NCBI RefSeq assembly: GCF_014192335.1
Contig: NZ_JACHXU010000002.1
Location: 124,001-188,000 of the forward strand
Length of the DNA: 64,000 nucleotides
Direction: 5' to 3'
From: Aporhodopirellula rubra
GTDB lineage: Bacteria; Planctomycetota; Planctomycetia; Pirellulales; Pirellulaceae
Below the pieces are notes generated by a model. The model did no database searches. It saw nothing but the letters and a program-made list of their open reading frames with translations, and was not told the origin of the DNA. Shown one piece after another: positions 19,148-27,905 of this stretch. Position 1 is the first letter of the stretch. Every line of letters starts with the position of its first letter. The position numbers and the translations under genes were made by a program.

Positions 19148-20605
19148 CTACGGATACTTGCGTTCTTGCTGTCGCGTTTGAATGTGCATTTGGTGCTTGA
19201 GAACTTGGTTTCGACTCCACTTCTCACCTTCAGTCCATTTCGGTGGTGCCAGTTGGCCTTCCCACTCGGCCAAACATTTTTTCAATGTGACGACCTTCTC
19301 CGGATGGTCGGGCGCGACATCGTTTCGCTCTCCAGGATCGGCGGCGAGGTTGAACAGCAAGTCAGGATTGCCTTCCACGCGGATCAATTTCCAATCACCC
19401 ATGCGAACCGCCGCGGCAACGCCCCGACGCCAAAACAACGCGTCATGCGGTAAGCCCGATTCGGGGTCGGCGATGAAAGGCAACAAATTCACTCCGTCGA
19501 GCGGCAAGCCCTGATATTCAATCCCTGCTGCGGCGAGCGATGTCGGCAAGATATCGAGCGTGCTCACGGGCAATTCGTACGCGGCACCACGAGGCAGGTT
19601 TTGGTGCCACGTCAAACTAAACGGCACACGGACTCCGCCTTCCCATTTGGATCCCTTCATCCCGCGAAACGGGCCGTTGTCCGAACCGTTACTCGTTGCG
19701 CCGCCGTTATCATTGGTGAACACGATCAGCGTGTGTTTTGCGAGACCGTTGTCCGCGATTGTTTGCTGCACCTTCCCGATGCCCTCGTCGAGCGCCTTCA
19801 TCATGGCCGCGTAGGTACGCCGCCTCTGATCAGAAATCGAATTGTAAAATTCCTCATCCGCTTCCTTCCCGTGCATCGGACCATGCGGGGCGTTGTAAGC
19901 GAGATAAATGAAGAACGGCTCGTCCTGATGACGTTCGATAAAACCGACCGCCGCATTGGTGAGGTCATCGGTGAGGTAGGTCACCTGTTCTTCGGGCAAC
20001 AACTCGTCATCACTGATTTGAATACGATTGGCCCTTCGAGCTTCGCCGGTATAAGGCCAGTAACTTCGATGCCCAGCTTCGATGGCGAACACCTCATCGA
20101 ACCCTCGTTGGGACGGATCGAATTTCTCGCCACCGCCCATGTGCCATTTACCGACACACATGGTCGCATAGCCACCATCTTGGAACGCATTACCGATGGT
20201 CTGCTCGTCGACACTCAACCCCATATCATCTTGGGTGTACCCTTCCGTGGGAATCGCAAAGTTGTTGAACTCATGACCGAACCGTTGCTGATAACGTCCC
20301 GTCAACAACCCGGCACGCGACGGGCAGCACACCGACGCCGTTACATAGGCATTGGTGAAGTTCACACCATCATTCACGAGTCGATCGATGTTCGGCGTGA
20401 GGATCTGTTCGCCTCCGGAAATGCCCAAATCGGCATACCCCATGTCGTCGGTCAAAATCACGATCACATTCGGGCGTCTCGCGATTTCACCCTCCGCGCC
20501 CGCATCCTGCGAGTTCGCGTTTTGCGCACTGCTGTTCAGGGCGGCCGCGACGTGAGAGACCGCAACGCAAATCAAGGTCGATAGCAATATTCGGCTGTGT
20601 CTCAT
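19148..20605 (-). CDS. Secreted sulfatase (arylsulfatase A-like)
   Basis: 485 residues; its ATG (20605) overlaps the TGA of the upstream sulfatase by four bases (ATGA). A signal peptide spans about residues 1-28. LTDDMGYADLG carries the metal-binding Asp pair and the maturation motif is CCPSR with C93 as the formylglycine precursor, followed by LTGRYQQRFGHE. KWHMGG, NAPHGPMHG and FTNDNGG complete the active site. FGHEFNNF resembles exo-acting sulfatases on galactose- or hexosamine-type substrates, but the substrate is not determinable here. It is the downstream member of a translationally coupled pair, mirroring the pair at 4.9-7.8 kb. Confidence 0.93.
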   Translation of the reverse strand: MRHSRILLSTLICVAVSHVAAALNSSAQNANSQDAGAEGEIARRPNVIVILTDDMGYADLGISGGEQILTPNIDRLVNDGVNFTNAYVTASVCCPSRAGLLTGRYQQRFGHEFNNFAIPTEGYTQDDMGLSVDEQTIGNAFQDGGYATMCVGKWHMGGGEKFDPSQRGFDEVFAIEAGHRSYWPYTGEARRANRIQISDDELLPEEQVTYLTDDLTNAAVGFIERHQDEPFFIYLAYNAPHGPMHGKEADEEFYNSISDQRRRTYAAMMKALDEGIGKVQQTIADNGLAKHTLIVFTNDNGGATSNGSDNGPFRGMKGSKWEGGVRVPFSLTWHQNLPRGAAYELPVSTLDILPTSLAAAGIEYQGLPLDGVNLLPFIADPESGLPHDALFWRRGVAAAVRMGDWKLIRVEGNPDLLFNLAADPGERNDVAPDHPEKVVTLKKCLAEWEGQLAPPKWTEGEKWSRNQVLKHQMHIQTRQQERKYP

Positions 20606-22116
20606 CGGGATGCCTTCTCGGTTTTTCGATTTTTCGTTTTCTGCTTGCCGCCGGTGTCAGCAGCCATGTAATCGGGATTCAACTGCGTCGGCACGGGAGC
20701 CACCGTTTCCTGTCGCCACCGCTTTATCATCGTATGCAGTTGCGCCGTTTTCTCCGGATAACGATCGGCTAAATTGCGACGTTCGCCGATATCGGCTTCG
20801 AGGTCATACAATTCGAGCCGCCCATCCTCGAAATATTCGTGCAATTTCCACTTGCCTAACCGCATCGCTGATCCAGGTCGAGTGCGAAACAGCGGATCGT
20901 GCGAGTCGTCGCGTTCCCTCGCGTAAGACTGTAAGTACACGGGAAAGTGCCAATACAACGCTCGCTCGGCCAGGTCACCCGTTTGCGTTAACAGCGGCAT
21001 CAAACTCACACCGTCGAGCTGTTGAGCCGAAGGGGACTTCACACCGGCGACGTCGAGGAATGTGGGAAAGAAATCTACTCCGATCACGGGCACATCGCTC
21101 GTGCTACCGGGCGTGATTTTGCCGGGCCAACGGACGACCAATGGTTCGCGAATGCCGCCTTCAAAGTACGAACCTTTTCCCGATCGATAAGGCGTTTGAT
21201 CAGATAAAGCTCGAACGCCACCGTTGTCGGAGCAAAACAGCACGAATGTCTCGTCGGTCAAATTCAGCGAATCCAATTCATCGAGAATCTTCCCAATGCC
21301 TTGGTCCATCTTCTCCACCATGGATGCATATGCGGCATGCACGTTCTCTTTGTCTTGATACTTCTCAACCAAACCCGGAACCGGCTCTATGCCCGTATGT
21401 ACCGAATAGTAGGCCATGTGCATAAAGAACGGCTTCGTTTGATTCGCTCGCATGAACCGGATCGCTTGATCGGCAAAGATATCGACGCGGTGCGTCTTGG
21501 CCGGATACTGATCGCTAAACCGTTTCATCGGCCCGCTCTTAAAGGGCGAAAAATAGCCTCCACCGGATGGGCTGCCTGACGTATCGCCTCCAATATTGAC
21601 GTGAAATCCTTGCTGGGTCGGATCCGGTCCGAGATGCCATTTCCCAAGGTGGATCGTTTGATAGCCCGCGTCCTGCAACACCGCCGGCAGGGTCACGTCA
21701 TCGTTCGCGAGGTGAATGGTGTTGTGGGTTGGGATGAGTTTCCGATCACGTGACTTTCCACGTTCAGACGAACCGACGGTGTAAACACCATGCCGCGGCC
21801 CATACTGACCACTCATCACACACGCGCGACTCGGAGCACAGTTTGCCGCCGGCGCGTACGCATTGGTGAACAACATTCCTTCGGCCCGCAAACGATCAAT
21901 GTTCGGAGTGTGATAGCGATCGCTATTGAACCCCACATCCATCACCCCCAAATCATCGGCGTTGATATAGATGATGTTCGGCGTGGCCGCGTCTCCACTC
22001 TCCCGAACAGGCGACTCGGCAACCGCGGAATCCGCCGCCTGCGATTTGGCGACGGGTATCTGCAGCAGCGACGGGAGCCAAACGAACAGGAAGCACCATT
22101 TGCCAATCGCATTCAT
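20602..22116 (-). CDS. Secreted sulfatase
   Basis: The frame is open from 22203, but the ATG at 22116 (MNAIGKWCFLFVW) begins a good signal peptide (cleavage near KSQA-AD), so it is preferred; length 504. Motifs: INADDLGVMDVG (metal ligands), CAPSR with C93 as formylglycine precursor, HLGKWHLG, YYSVHTGI and FCSDNGG. The C-terminus is Lys-rich (about the last 15 residues). The overlap with the following sulfatase suggests that the two act on the same sulfated glycan. The upstream 550 bases contain no gene and presumably the promoter. Confidence 0.92.
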   Translation of the reverse strand: MNAIGKWCFLFVWLPSLLQIPVAKSQAADSAVAESPVRESGDAATPNIIYINADDLGVMDVGFNSDRYHTPNIDRLRAEGMLFTNAYAPAANCAPSRACVMSGQYGPRHGVYTVGSSERGKSRDRKLIPTHNTIHLANDDVTLPAVLQDAGYQTIHLGKWHLGPDPTQQGFHVNIGGDTSGSPSGGGYFSPFKSGPMKRFSDQYPAKTHRVDIFADQAIRFMRANQTKPFFMHMAYYSVHTGIEPVPGLVEKYQDKENVHAAYASMVEKMDQGIGKILDELDSLNLTDETFVLFCSDNGGVRALSDQTPYRSGKGSYFEGGIREPLVVRWPGKITPGSTSDVPVIGVDFFPTFLDVAGVKSPSAQQLDGVSLMPLLTQTGDLAERALYWHFPVYLQSYARERDDSHDPLFRTRPGSAMRLGKWKLHEYFEDGRLELYDLEADIGERRNLADRYPEKTAQLHTMIKRWRQETVAPVPTQLNPDYMAADTGGKQKTKNRKTEKASR

Positions 22117-22663
22117 ACGGTTCGTACGTCTTTCGTAGTGAGGTCCATCTGGTATTCGGTCTCGCACCATATCTCGCCAACGCATGAAAACAGCGAAACT
22201 CACCCCTCAAGGACAAATCCCCATCATGCGGCCCGAATGACCGGGGTTCAGATTCTATTACGCATTCGCAGAGCGATGTTCTACATTCCCACGCCGTTTC
22301 GCAGACAATCGTGGAAAAGAGGCGTCTTCTCGTGCGTTCCCGATCAGAATGGGCGAACCTGCAAAACTCGAATGAGAGCCAGCCGCGGGAGCAATAAATG
22401 CTTTCTCGCCAGACCGCCTTCGAAATCAAAACGCTCCGCTCGTGCCGAGAGAAACTCGTCAACGAGCGGCCCAAAATGGAGATAGTTGACGAGACTCAGC
22501 GGCACCGAGAAACATCTAATCACCCAAGGCATCGAACTGAAAAGCCGCCGCAGGGACAACCAGCGAATGCACCGGAGTGCAAATCGGGGCAAACGCGGAT
22601 CGCTGGTAATCGAGACAGTTACCCGAGTCGGTATTCGGCGATTGCCACTTCAGATGAAAAGCG
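22117..22663. other. Intergenic stretch, possible remnant of a dispersed planctomycete repeat
   Basis: No credible gene in about 550 bases. Near 22562-22602 one frame reads QRMHRSANRGKRG, a string resembling spurious short proteins often annotated in planctomycete intergenic DNA. This suggests a copy of a dispersed intergenic repeat rather than a gene. The remainder shows nothing specific. Confidence 0.35.
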
Positions 22664-23623
22664 TTAGCGGATTTTTTCTTTTGCCAATCGAGAAAGAAAA
22701 CCCAATTTGCTCGTGTTCTGGGCTTCTTCGCCTTTGAGACGACGCTCCCGGACTTCTTTGAGATAGCGGTCAATCTCTCCGGCGCGGATCGGTTCACCGT
22801 TTGACTGATCAAAACAGTGGAACACGGGTTCGAACAGGTATCGCGCGTTGAGCATCATCAACATTTTCGCGAGACCTCCCTTGGCGACCGACGATCGTGG
22901 CACCACGGTTTCGCTGTTGATGTAACGAATCGAAGCGGCAACCCGACGCGTTGATGAGTCTTGAGTCCGGTGAATGATATCTCCACGCAACAACAACAAA
23001 TCCCCCGGCCGGAGTTGTGGCGTTTCTTCAATCTCCGCCAAATCGAAATCCAGCGTTCCCACTTTGCCGCCGCGGTTGTCATCTTTGACGACCCATTTCT
23101 TTCCGGACTGCAAGACACGGGTTGCGCCACGTCCCAACAACCGGTCGTGAATCTCAGGAGCCCGCTCTTTCAATCGATCCAACGGCACAACGGTGAGGTT
23201 TGATTTTTCAAGGACCGGTTTGACGACCGGCATGTAGAAATTCAAATAGTTTTTGACGTCATGCCACATCCAATAGTTCTCGTGGTCCTGGTGCCACGGG
23301 AACGCCTGCTGGGCACCTTTGCGTGGGCTGCTCAGGGTTGTCTTTTCGGAGACGGTGGAAAAGTAAACGCCGTCATTGAGACAATTGACTCGAACGCTGG
23401 ATTCTGCGGCGACCCGTTCATTGACGTGCCGGAACTTCTCTTCCAAACGGTCCATCGCGGCGGACGAGAGACGCCGGACGCTGTAGTTCGAATTCACCTC
23501 CAATGCGGCGGCCTCGAAATCCTGCCCCAACATTTCAATCTCATCCTGATCCAAAAAACCACGGATCAGCAGAAAACCTCGAGAATCCATTTCCGAGTAT
23601 GAAACCGAACTATCGTCACTCAT
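22664..23623 (-). CDS. Phytanoyl-CoA dioxygenase (PhyH)-family Fe(II)/2-oxoglutarate oxygenase
   Basis: 319 residues from an ATG. The double-stranded beta-helix fold is indicated by the iron triad: H111 and D113 in the HQDHEN segment and H218 in DIIHRT. A nearby arginine (R226/R227) would bind 2-oxoglutarate. RPGDLLLLRGDIIH is the classic strand pair before the distal His. PhyH-family enzymes hydroxylate varied small molecules, including ectoine, phytanoyl-CoA and secondary metabolites. Neither the neighbours (sulfatases, citrate synthase) nor the sequence reveal the substrate. No signal peptide, so cytoplasmic. Confidence 0.87.
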   Translation of the reverse strand: MSDDSSVSYSEMDSRGFLLIRGFLDQDEIEMLGQDFEAAALEVNSNYSVRRLSSAAMDRLEEKFRHVNERVAAESSVRVNCLNDGVYFSTVSEKTTLSSPRKGAQQAFPWHQDHENYWMWHDVKNYLNFYMPVVKPVLEKSNLTVVPLDRLKERAPEIHDRLLGRGATRVLQSGKKWVVKDDNRGGKVGTLDFDLAEIEETPQLRPGDLLLLRGDIIHRTQDSSTRRVAASIRYINSETVVPRSSVAKGGLAKMLMMLNARYLFEPVFHCFDQSNGEPIRAGEIDRYLKEVRERRLKGEEAQNTSKLGFLSRLAKEKIR

Positions 23624-24045
23624 CGCGGCACTTTTCTTATCAACCAGGGGTTCGAGGATTGCTGTCCCCCAGAATAAATGCGAATCAGTGTGCTGTCACG
23701 AGATTTCTGCCACGATTCCCACGGTCAGCAAGCGAGTTAACGAATGAAAGCGTTTGGCCTGATTCTTACGAGCGATCCACTGTTTCAAGCCTCATCCAAA
23801 CCCGCGGCGCGCATCCCCAGGCAGCCATCATCAATGAGTAAATCCGGCCGGCGATAGCACCAGGGGGCGGGCATCCGGCAAGGGACATCCGACAACGGGC
23901 ATATCGCGCATCGGGCCCAACGCAAAGAGAGCACAAGCAACGGCGATTGCCCCCACGCCTCGCCTGGGAGCAGCGTTCGCCACACGACAGGCGTTTGTCA
24001 CGCCGGACGTGTTCGCGTTGAGGAACCCAACCCGCCTGAGAGTTT
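23624..24045. other. Intergenic stretch between citrate synthase and PhyH genes
   Basis: About 420 bases with only short frames that lack any recognisable protein pattern. A stretch near 23870-23915 carries several GGGCAT/GGACAT-like repeats, with no obvious function. Confidence 0.4.
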
Positions 24046-25362
24046 CTAGCGAGATTCCAGTGGGATGACGTCGCGTTCGGTACAACCGGTGTAGATCTGA
24101 CGAGGCCGGTTGATCCGGAACGCTGGGCTGCTGTGCATTTCACGCCAGTGAGCGATCCAGCCAGGCAGACGACCGATCGCGAAGAGTACCGTAAACATCT
24201 GCACCGGAATTCCGAGTGCACGATAGATCACGCCGGAATAGAAGTCGACGTTCGGATACAGCTTGCGTTCGATGAAGTATTCGTCGCGAAGGGCGACTTC
24301 TTCGAGTTGCTGGGCGACTTCGAACAACGGGTCATCGAGGTTCAATTTCGCGAGCAGTTTATCGCAGCACGCACGGATGATGGTCGCACGCGGGTCGAAG
24401 TTCTTGTAGACGCGGTGGCCGAATCCCATCAAACGGAATTGGTTGTCTTTGTCTTTCGCCATGTCGACGTACTTTTTGACGTTGCCGCCATCGAGTGCGA
24501 TCTGCTCGAGCATGTTCACACAGGCTTCGTTGGCACCGCCGTGCAGCGGCCCCCACAACGCACTGATCCCCGCGGAGATCGATGCGAACAGGTTCGCGTT
24601 ACTGCTGCCAACCATTCGCACCGTCGACGTACTGCAGTTCTGCTCGTGATCGGCGTGGACGATCAACAACAGATTCAGAGCTTCAGCGAAATCGGGGTCC
24701 ATGTAGTACTCCGACGCCGGAGTCGCAAACATCATGTGCAAGAAGTTCTCGGTGTAGTTGAGACTGTTCTTGGGATACATGAACGGCTGGCCGATCGATT
24801 TTTTATAGCTGTAGGCAGCAATCGTGGGCAGCTTCGCGAGCAAACGATAGATCGAAATTTCGACTTGGCGCCGATCATTCAGGTCGAGCGAATCTTGATA
24901 GAACGTCGACAGCGCACCGACCACGCTGCTGAGGATAGCCATCGGGTGGGCGTCGCGAGGGAAACCGTTGTAGAACGATTTCATGTCCTCGTGAATCATC
25001 GTGTGTTCACGAATTCCGGCGCGGAAGGTTTCAATTTCGCGTGAGCTCGGCAGCTCACCGTAGATCAACAAAAAGGCGGTTTCAATGAAATCGCAATTCG
25101 CGGCGAGCTGTTCGATCGGGTAACCGCGGTAACGCAAGACACCTTTTTCACCATCGAGAAAAGTGATCGCACTGCGGGTGCTACCGGTGTTAACAAAACC
25201 TTCGTCGAGAGTGATGGCGCCTGTTTCGGCACGCAAACGGCTGACGTCGAGGGCACGTTCGCCCTCGGTTCCTTCGACGAGAGGCAATTCACAGCTTTGG
25301 TCGCCCAGCTGGACGCGAACCGTGTCAATTTGCTCGATATCCAAACTTGCTGAGGGCTTCAT
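24046..25362 (-). CDS. gltA: Citrate synthase (type II, hexameric-like)
   Basis: 438 residues, the usual length of the Gram-negative type II enzyme. It condenses oxaloacetate with acetyl-CoA in the TCA cycle. Catalytic residues are H274 in PLHGGANE, H316 in GFGHRVYK and D373 in NVDFYSG; H236 in VHADHEQN lies in the substrate pocket. The N-terminal about 45-residue beta region (LPLVEGTEGERALDVS) is the domain of the NADH-sensitive hexameric form. It is monocistronic as far as can be seen, but sits next to the response regulator and sdhCAB on the opposite strand, so TCA functions are clustered. Confidence 0.97.
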   Translation of the reverse strand: MKPSASLDIEQIDTVRVQLGDQSCELPLVEGTEGERALDVSRLRAETGAITLDEGFVNTGSTRSAITFLDGEKGVLRYRGYPIEQLAANCDFIETAFLLIYGELPSSREIETFRAGIREHTMIHEDMKSFYNGFPRDAHPMAILSSVVGALSTFYQDSLDLNDRRQVEISIYRLLAKLPTIAAYSYKKSIGQPFMYPKNSLNYTENFLHMMFATPASEYYMDPDFAEALNLLLIVHADHEQNCSTSTVRMVGSSNANLFASISAGISALWGPLHGGANEACVNMLEQIALDGGNVKKYVDMAKDKDNQFRLMGFGHRVYKNFDPRATIIRACCDKLLAKLNLDDPLFEVAQQLEEVALRDEYFIERKLYPNVDFYSGVIYRALGIPVQMFTVLFAIGRLPGWIAHWREMHSSPAFRINRPRQIYTGCTERDVIPLESR

Positions 25363-25483
25363 AGGAGATGCGATTCGTGTGAGTCAGGGTTGGCAAACAG
25401 ATCGTTCGTATAGTCGGGTCGTGGGGGCATCCCTCGTGAACGTTGACGTAGTGTAGCCCTGTGTCAGGTCATCGACAATCAGC

Positions 25484-25595
25484 GACATGGCTTTCAAAAT
25501 CGGATCGATGGATTTTCAAAACGGAAAGATGGTTTTTGAATAAATGATGGGTTCTGAAATCGGTTCCGGACCGACGGGTTATGAAAAAACACGTC
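25484..25595 (+). repeat. Array of five degenerate direct repeats upstream of the response regulator gene
   Basis: Five related units follow one another, each with (A/G)TGG or ACGG then TT-rich and GAAA/CAAA-rich parts. Their common TGG/CGG triplets begin at 25488, 25509, 25530, 25548 and 25575. Spacings are therefore 21, 21, 18 and 27 bases. The array lies in the divergent control region between gltA and the OmpR-type regulator, ending about 70 bases before the regulator's start. OmpR/PhoB-type regulators bind head-to-tail direct repeats, so autoregulation is a reasonable inference. Confidence 0.6.
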
Positions 25596-25666
25596 GCACG
25601 TGATACGATTCGCTGCGACAGAACCGCTTCGGTTTGGCAGAAAACGAAAAACGGGATTTTTTTCCA

Positions 25667-26494
25667 GTGCGTGCACACATCATGGTGGTCGAGGACGAGC
25701 AACACCTCGGCGTCGGCATCAAATACAACCTGGAAGCGGAGGGATACCGCGTTTCACTGGTCGAGGACGGCCCCGCGGCGCTGAAACTGATCGACCACTC
25801 CCCCCAAAGTATTGATCTGGTGATCTTGGACCTGATGCTGCCGGGAATGAGCGGCTACACGGTTTGCCAACGGATCCGAGACGCGGGACTGGGTTTGCCC
25901 GTGCTGATGCTGTCGGCCCGGACGCTGCCGGAGGACCGCACACGAGGATTCGACGTCGGTGCCAATCAGTACATGAGCAAACCGTTCGAACTCGACGAGA
26001 TGCTCAGCCGAGTCAAGAACCTCCTGTTAACGTCGCAGCACGCATCCGCAACCGGGCCACCCGCGAAAGCCGGGAATCTATCCGGTGCGAGCCACGCGCC
26101 GGTGCCGATGCAGGCACAAAAAGTCGACGCGATCGAGTTCGGCCAAGTCGCAGTGGACTTCCGGACGTATCAAGTCCGCGTGGCGGGCAAGCCGGTTCGG
26201 ATGACACCGAAGGAACTTCGCCTGCTGCGTTACTTCGTCGAGAACCCCGAACGAGTGATCAGCCGTTCGGAACTATTGGTGCACGTTTGGGAAGTTTCGG
26301 GCAATGTGCAAACGCGAGCGGTCGACCAGTTCATCGCTCGACTGCGAAAGATGATCGAGCCATCACCCGCCGAGCCCGTTCATCTGCTGACGCTTCGTGA
26401 CGCGGGCTACCGTTTTGTTCTGCACCCAGAAACGGAAGAGACCAATGATGCCCCCAAGGATGCCTCCGATACGGATGCTGGCCGTCCGGAATAA
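25667..26494 (+). CDS. OmpR/PhoB-family response regulator
   Basis: The GTG at 25667 is preferred as start because it gives the short RAHIMVVEDE N-terminus normal for receivers; a TTG at 25634 and an ATG at 25682 are alternatives. Length 275. The receiver domain (about 5-120) has the acidic pair E9/D10, phosphoacceptor D55 (VILDLMLPG) and K105 in the SKPF motif. A linker of about 40 residues precedes a winged helix DNA-binding domain (about 160-255) with VRMTPKELRLLRYF and the final TLRDAGYRFV. A C-terminal acidic tail follows. No histidine kinase gene is adjacent. The gene is divergent from gltA and upstream of sdhCAB. Confidence 0.92.
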   Translation: MRAHIMVVEDEQHLGVGIKYNLEAEGYRVSLVEDGPAALKLIDHSPQSIDLVILDLMLPGMSGYTVCQRIRDAGLGLPVLMLSARTLPEDRTRGFDVGANQYMSKPFELDEMLSRVKNLLLTSQHASATGPPAKAGNLSGASHAPVPMQAQKVDAIEFGQVAVDFRTYQVRVAGKPVRMTPKELRLLRYFVENPERVISRSELLVHVWEVSGNVQTRAVDQFIARLRKMIEPSPAEPVHLLTLRDAGYRFVLHPETEETNDAPKDASDTDAGRPE

Positions 26495-26857
26495 CGAGAT
26501 AGCTCGGACGGGAACGCCGAGGGCGATGCCCGTCGCAGCAACAATGTGCCTGACAGGGTGACGTTGATCCCGGGCACCGAAATGCAACGGACGTGCGAAC
26601 GGATCAAAGATTCCACCCACACCGGTCCGCCTGCCAATCGCCTCGATTCGCTAACCCGAATAAACCACCCAGACAACGCACACAGCTCCTCGCCCAGCTC
26701 AATCGTCGCCGTGCGGCAGATCGTCACGCGTGTCTTATCTACGTTGACGCAAGGCATTTTCGCCGTTCAGAATCCCTAGGCTGACATCAGCAAAACGCTT
26801 ACACTCTACATCGCCGACGTTTTACGCAATTCTCTTCCACGCACCCATCAGACGTCC
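26495..26857 (+). promoter_or_regulatory. Intergenic region before sdhCAB, with a possible promoter
   Basis: No gene in about 360 bases. A TTGACG hexamer at 26744-26749 and CAGAAT at 26768-26773, separated by 18 bases, lie about 85 bases upstream of sdhC and could be a sigma-70-type promoter. The match is modest and planctomycete promoters are poorly defined. Confidence 0.3.
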
Positions 26858-27796
26858 GTGTCCGAACTCACTCGCTCGCAATCGATTTTTGTCCGCCACG
26901 AATTCGCGATTCGGCGGTTGCACTCGCTCTTGGGCATTGTGCCGTTGGGCCTCTACATGTGCATCCACCTGACGACGAATGCCAGCCTGCTCAACGGGAC
27001 GGAAACGTTTCAACGGGCGGTCTATTACATTCACTCGCTCGGTGCGGCACTGCCACTGGTCGAATGGGGCGGCATCTTTTTGCCGTTGCTGTTCCACGCC
27101 ATCCTCGGTGTTTGGATTATCAAGACCGGCAAATCGAACTTGGGCAGTTACCGATTCACGGGTAACAAAAGATACACCTGGCAACGCTGGACGGGCTTGC
27201 TCGCGTTCGTGTTCCTAATGTTCCACGTTCTTCACCTGCACGGCTGGTTTCACTTCGGGCCATGGCTCGCGGTCATGAAACCACTCGGGTTCGCGAACTT
27301 CTATCCGTACAACGCGGCCTCCTCCTTGGCCATGGCGATGGACGACTGGGCGTGGGGATTGTTCTGGCCTGCGTTCTACTTGATCGGCGTTTGGGCCACC
27401 GTGTTCCACTTGGCCAACGGGCTGTGGACCGCCGGAATCACGTGGGGGCTGTGGATTTCCCCCGCCGCACAAGAACGGGCTACAAAAGTTTGTGTGGCGT
27501 TCGGCGTCCTTTTGACGGTTATTGGAACAGCAGCCTGGTGGGCAGCCGTCGCTCCCGGCCCGGCAGAAATCGCACAAGCACGCGAGACCGAAAACGAAAT
27601 GTACGAGGCGGCCCTGAAGACAGGCCTCGTCTACGACATGCCGGAGAAACGGTACGAAGCCGAAGAAGGCACCGAAGCGGAGACCGATGGCGCCGAAGCG
27701 ATCATCATCGAAGAAACCATCATCGTTGAACCGGCCACCGAAGATTCCGAAGAAGAAGCTGAAACCGAAACAGAGCCGAGCGAACCTGCTTCCTGA
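26858..27796 (+). CDS. sdhC: Succinate dehydrogenase cytochrome b subunit (SdhC/FrdC, Bacillus type) with acidic tail
   Basis: Starts at a GTG (26858). Residues 1-235 form the single five-helix, dihaem anchor of type B succinate:quinone reductases. Membrane helices are near 25-45, 70-90, 112-132, 168-190 and 208-230, with candidate haem-ligand histidines H22, H80, H123 and H184. It anchors SdhAB at the inner membrane and passes electrons to quinone. The last about 50 residues (from about 262) are extremely acidic, an extension absent from the usual 200-230-residue family members. It is followed after 109 bases by sdhA; a 6-bp inverted repeat (CCGACC/GGTCGG, 27817-27837) lies in the gap. Confidence 0.93.
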   Translation: MSELTRSQSIFVRHEFAIRRLHSLLGIVPLGLYMCIHLTTNASLLNGTETFQRAVYYIHSLGAALPLVEWGGIFLPLLFHAILGVWIIKTGKSNLGSYRFTGNKRYTWQRWTGLLAFVFLMFHVLHLHGWFHFGPWLAVMKPLGFANFYPYNAASSLAMAMDDWAWGLFWPAFYLIGVWATVFHLANGLWTAGITWGLWISPAAQERATKVCVAFGVLLTVIGTAAWWAAVAPGPAEIAQARETENEMYEAALKTGLVYDMPEKRYEAEEGTEAETDGAEAIIIEETIIVEPATEDSEEEAETETEPSEPAS

Positions 27797-27905
27797 GCGA
27801 AGCCCGGCGACCTAATCCGACCGGCCGATTGGGTCGGTCAAAACGACTCCTCAACACTCATCATTTGACCCTACTGGTTCCACACGGACACGAAGGTTTT
27901 CCAAC

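Noticed and set aside
22800-22835. GGTTCGA string resembling a tRNA T-arm.
   Set aside because: It lies inside the PhyH gene and no acceptor or anticodon stem can be built around it.
25494-25676. Minus-strand frame with a repeated N-P-S peptide upstream of the response regulator.
   Set aside because: It arises from the DNA direct repeats read in frame; it is short, low in complexity and overlaps the regulator start.
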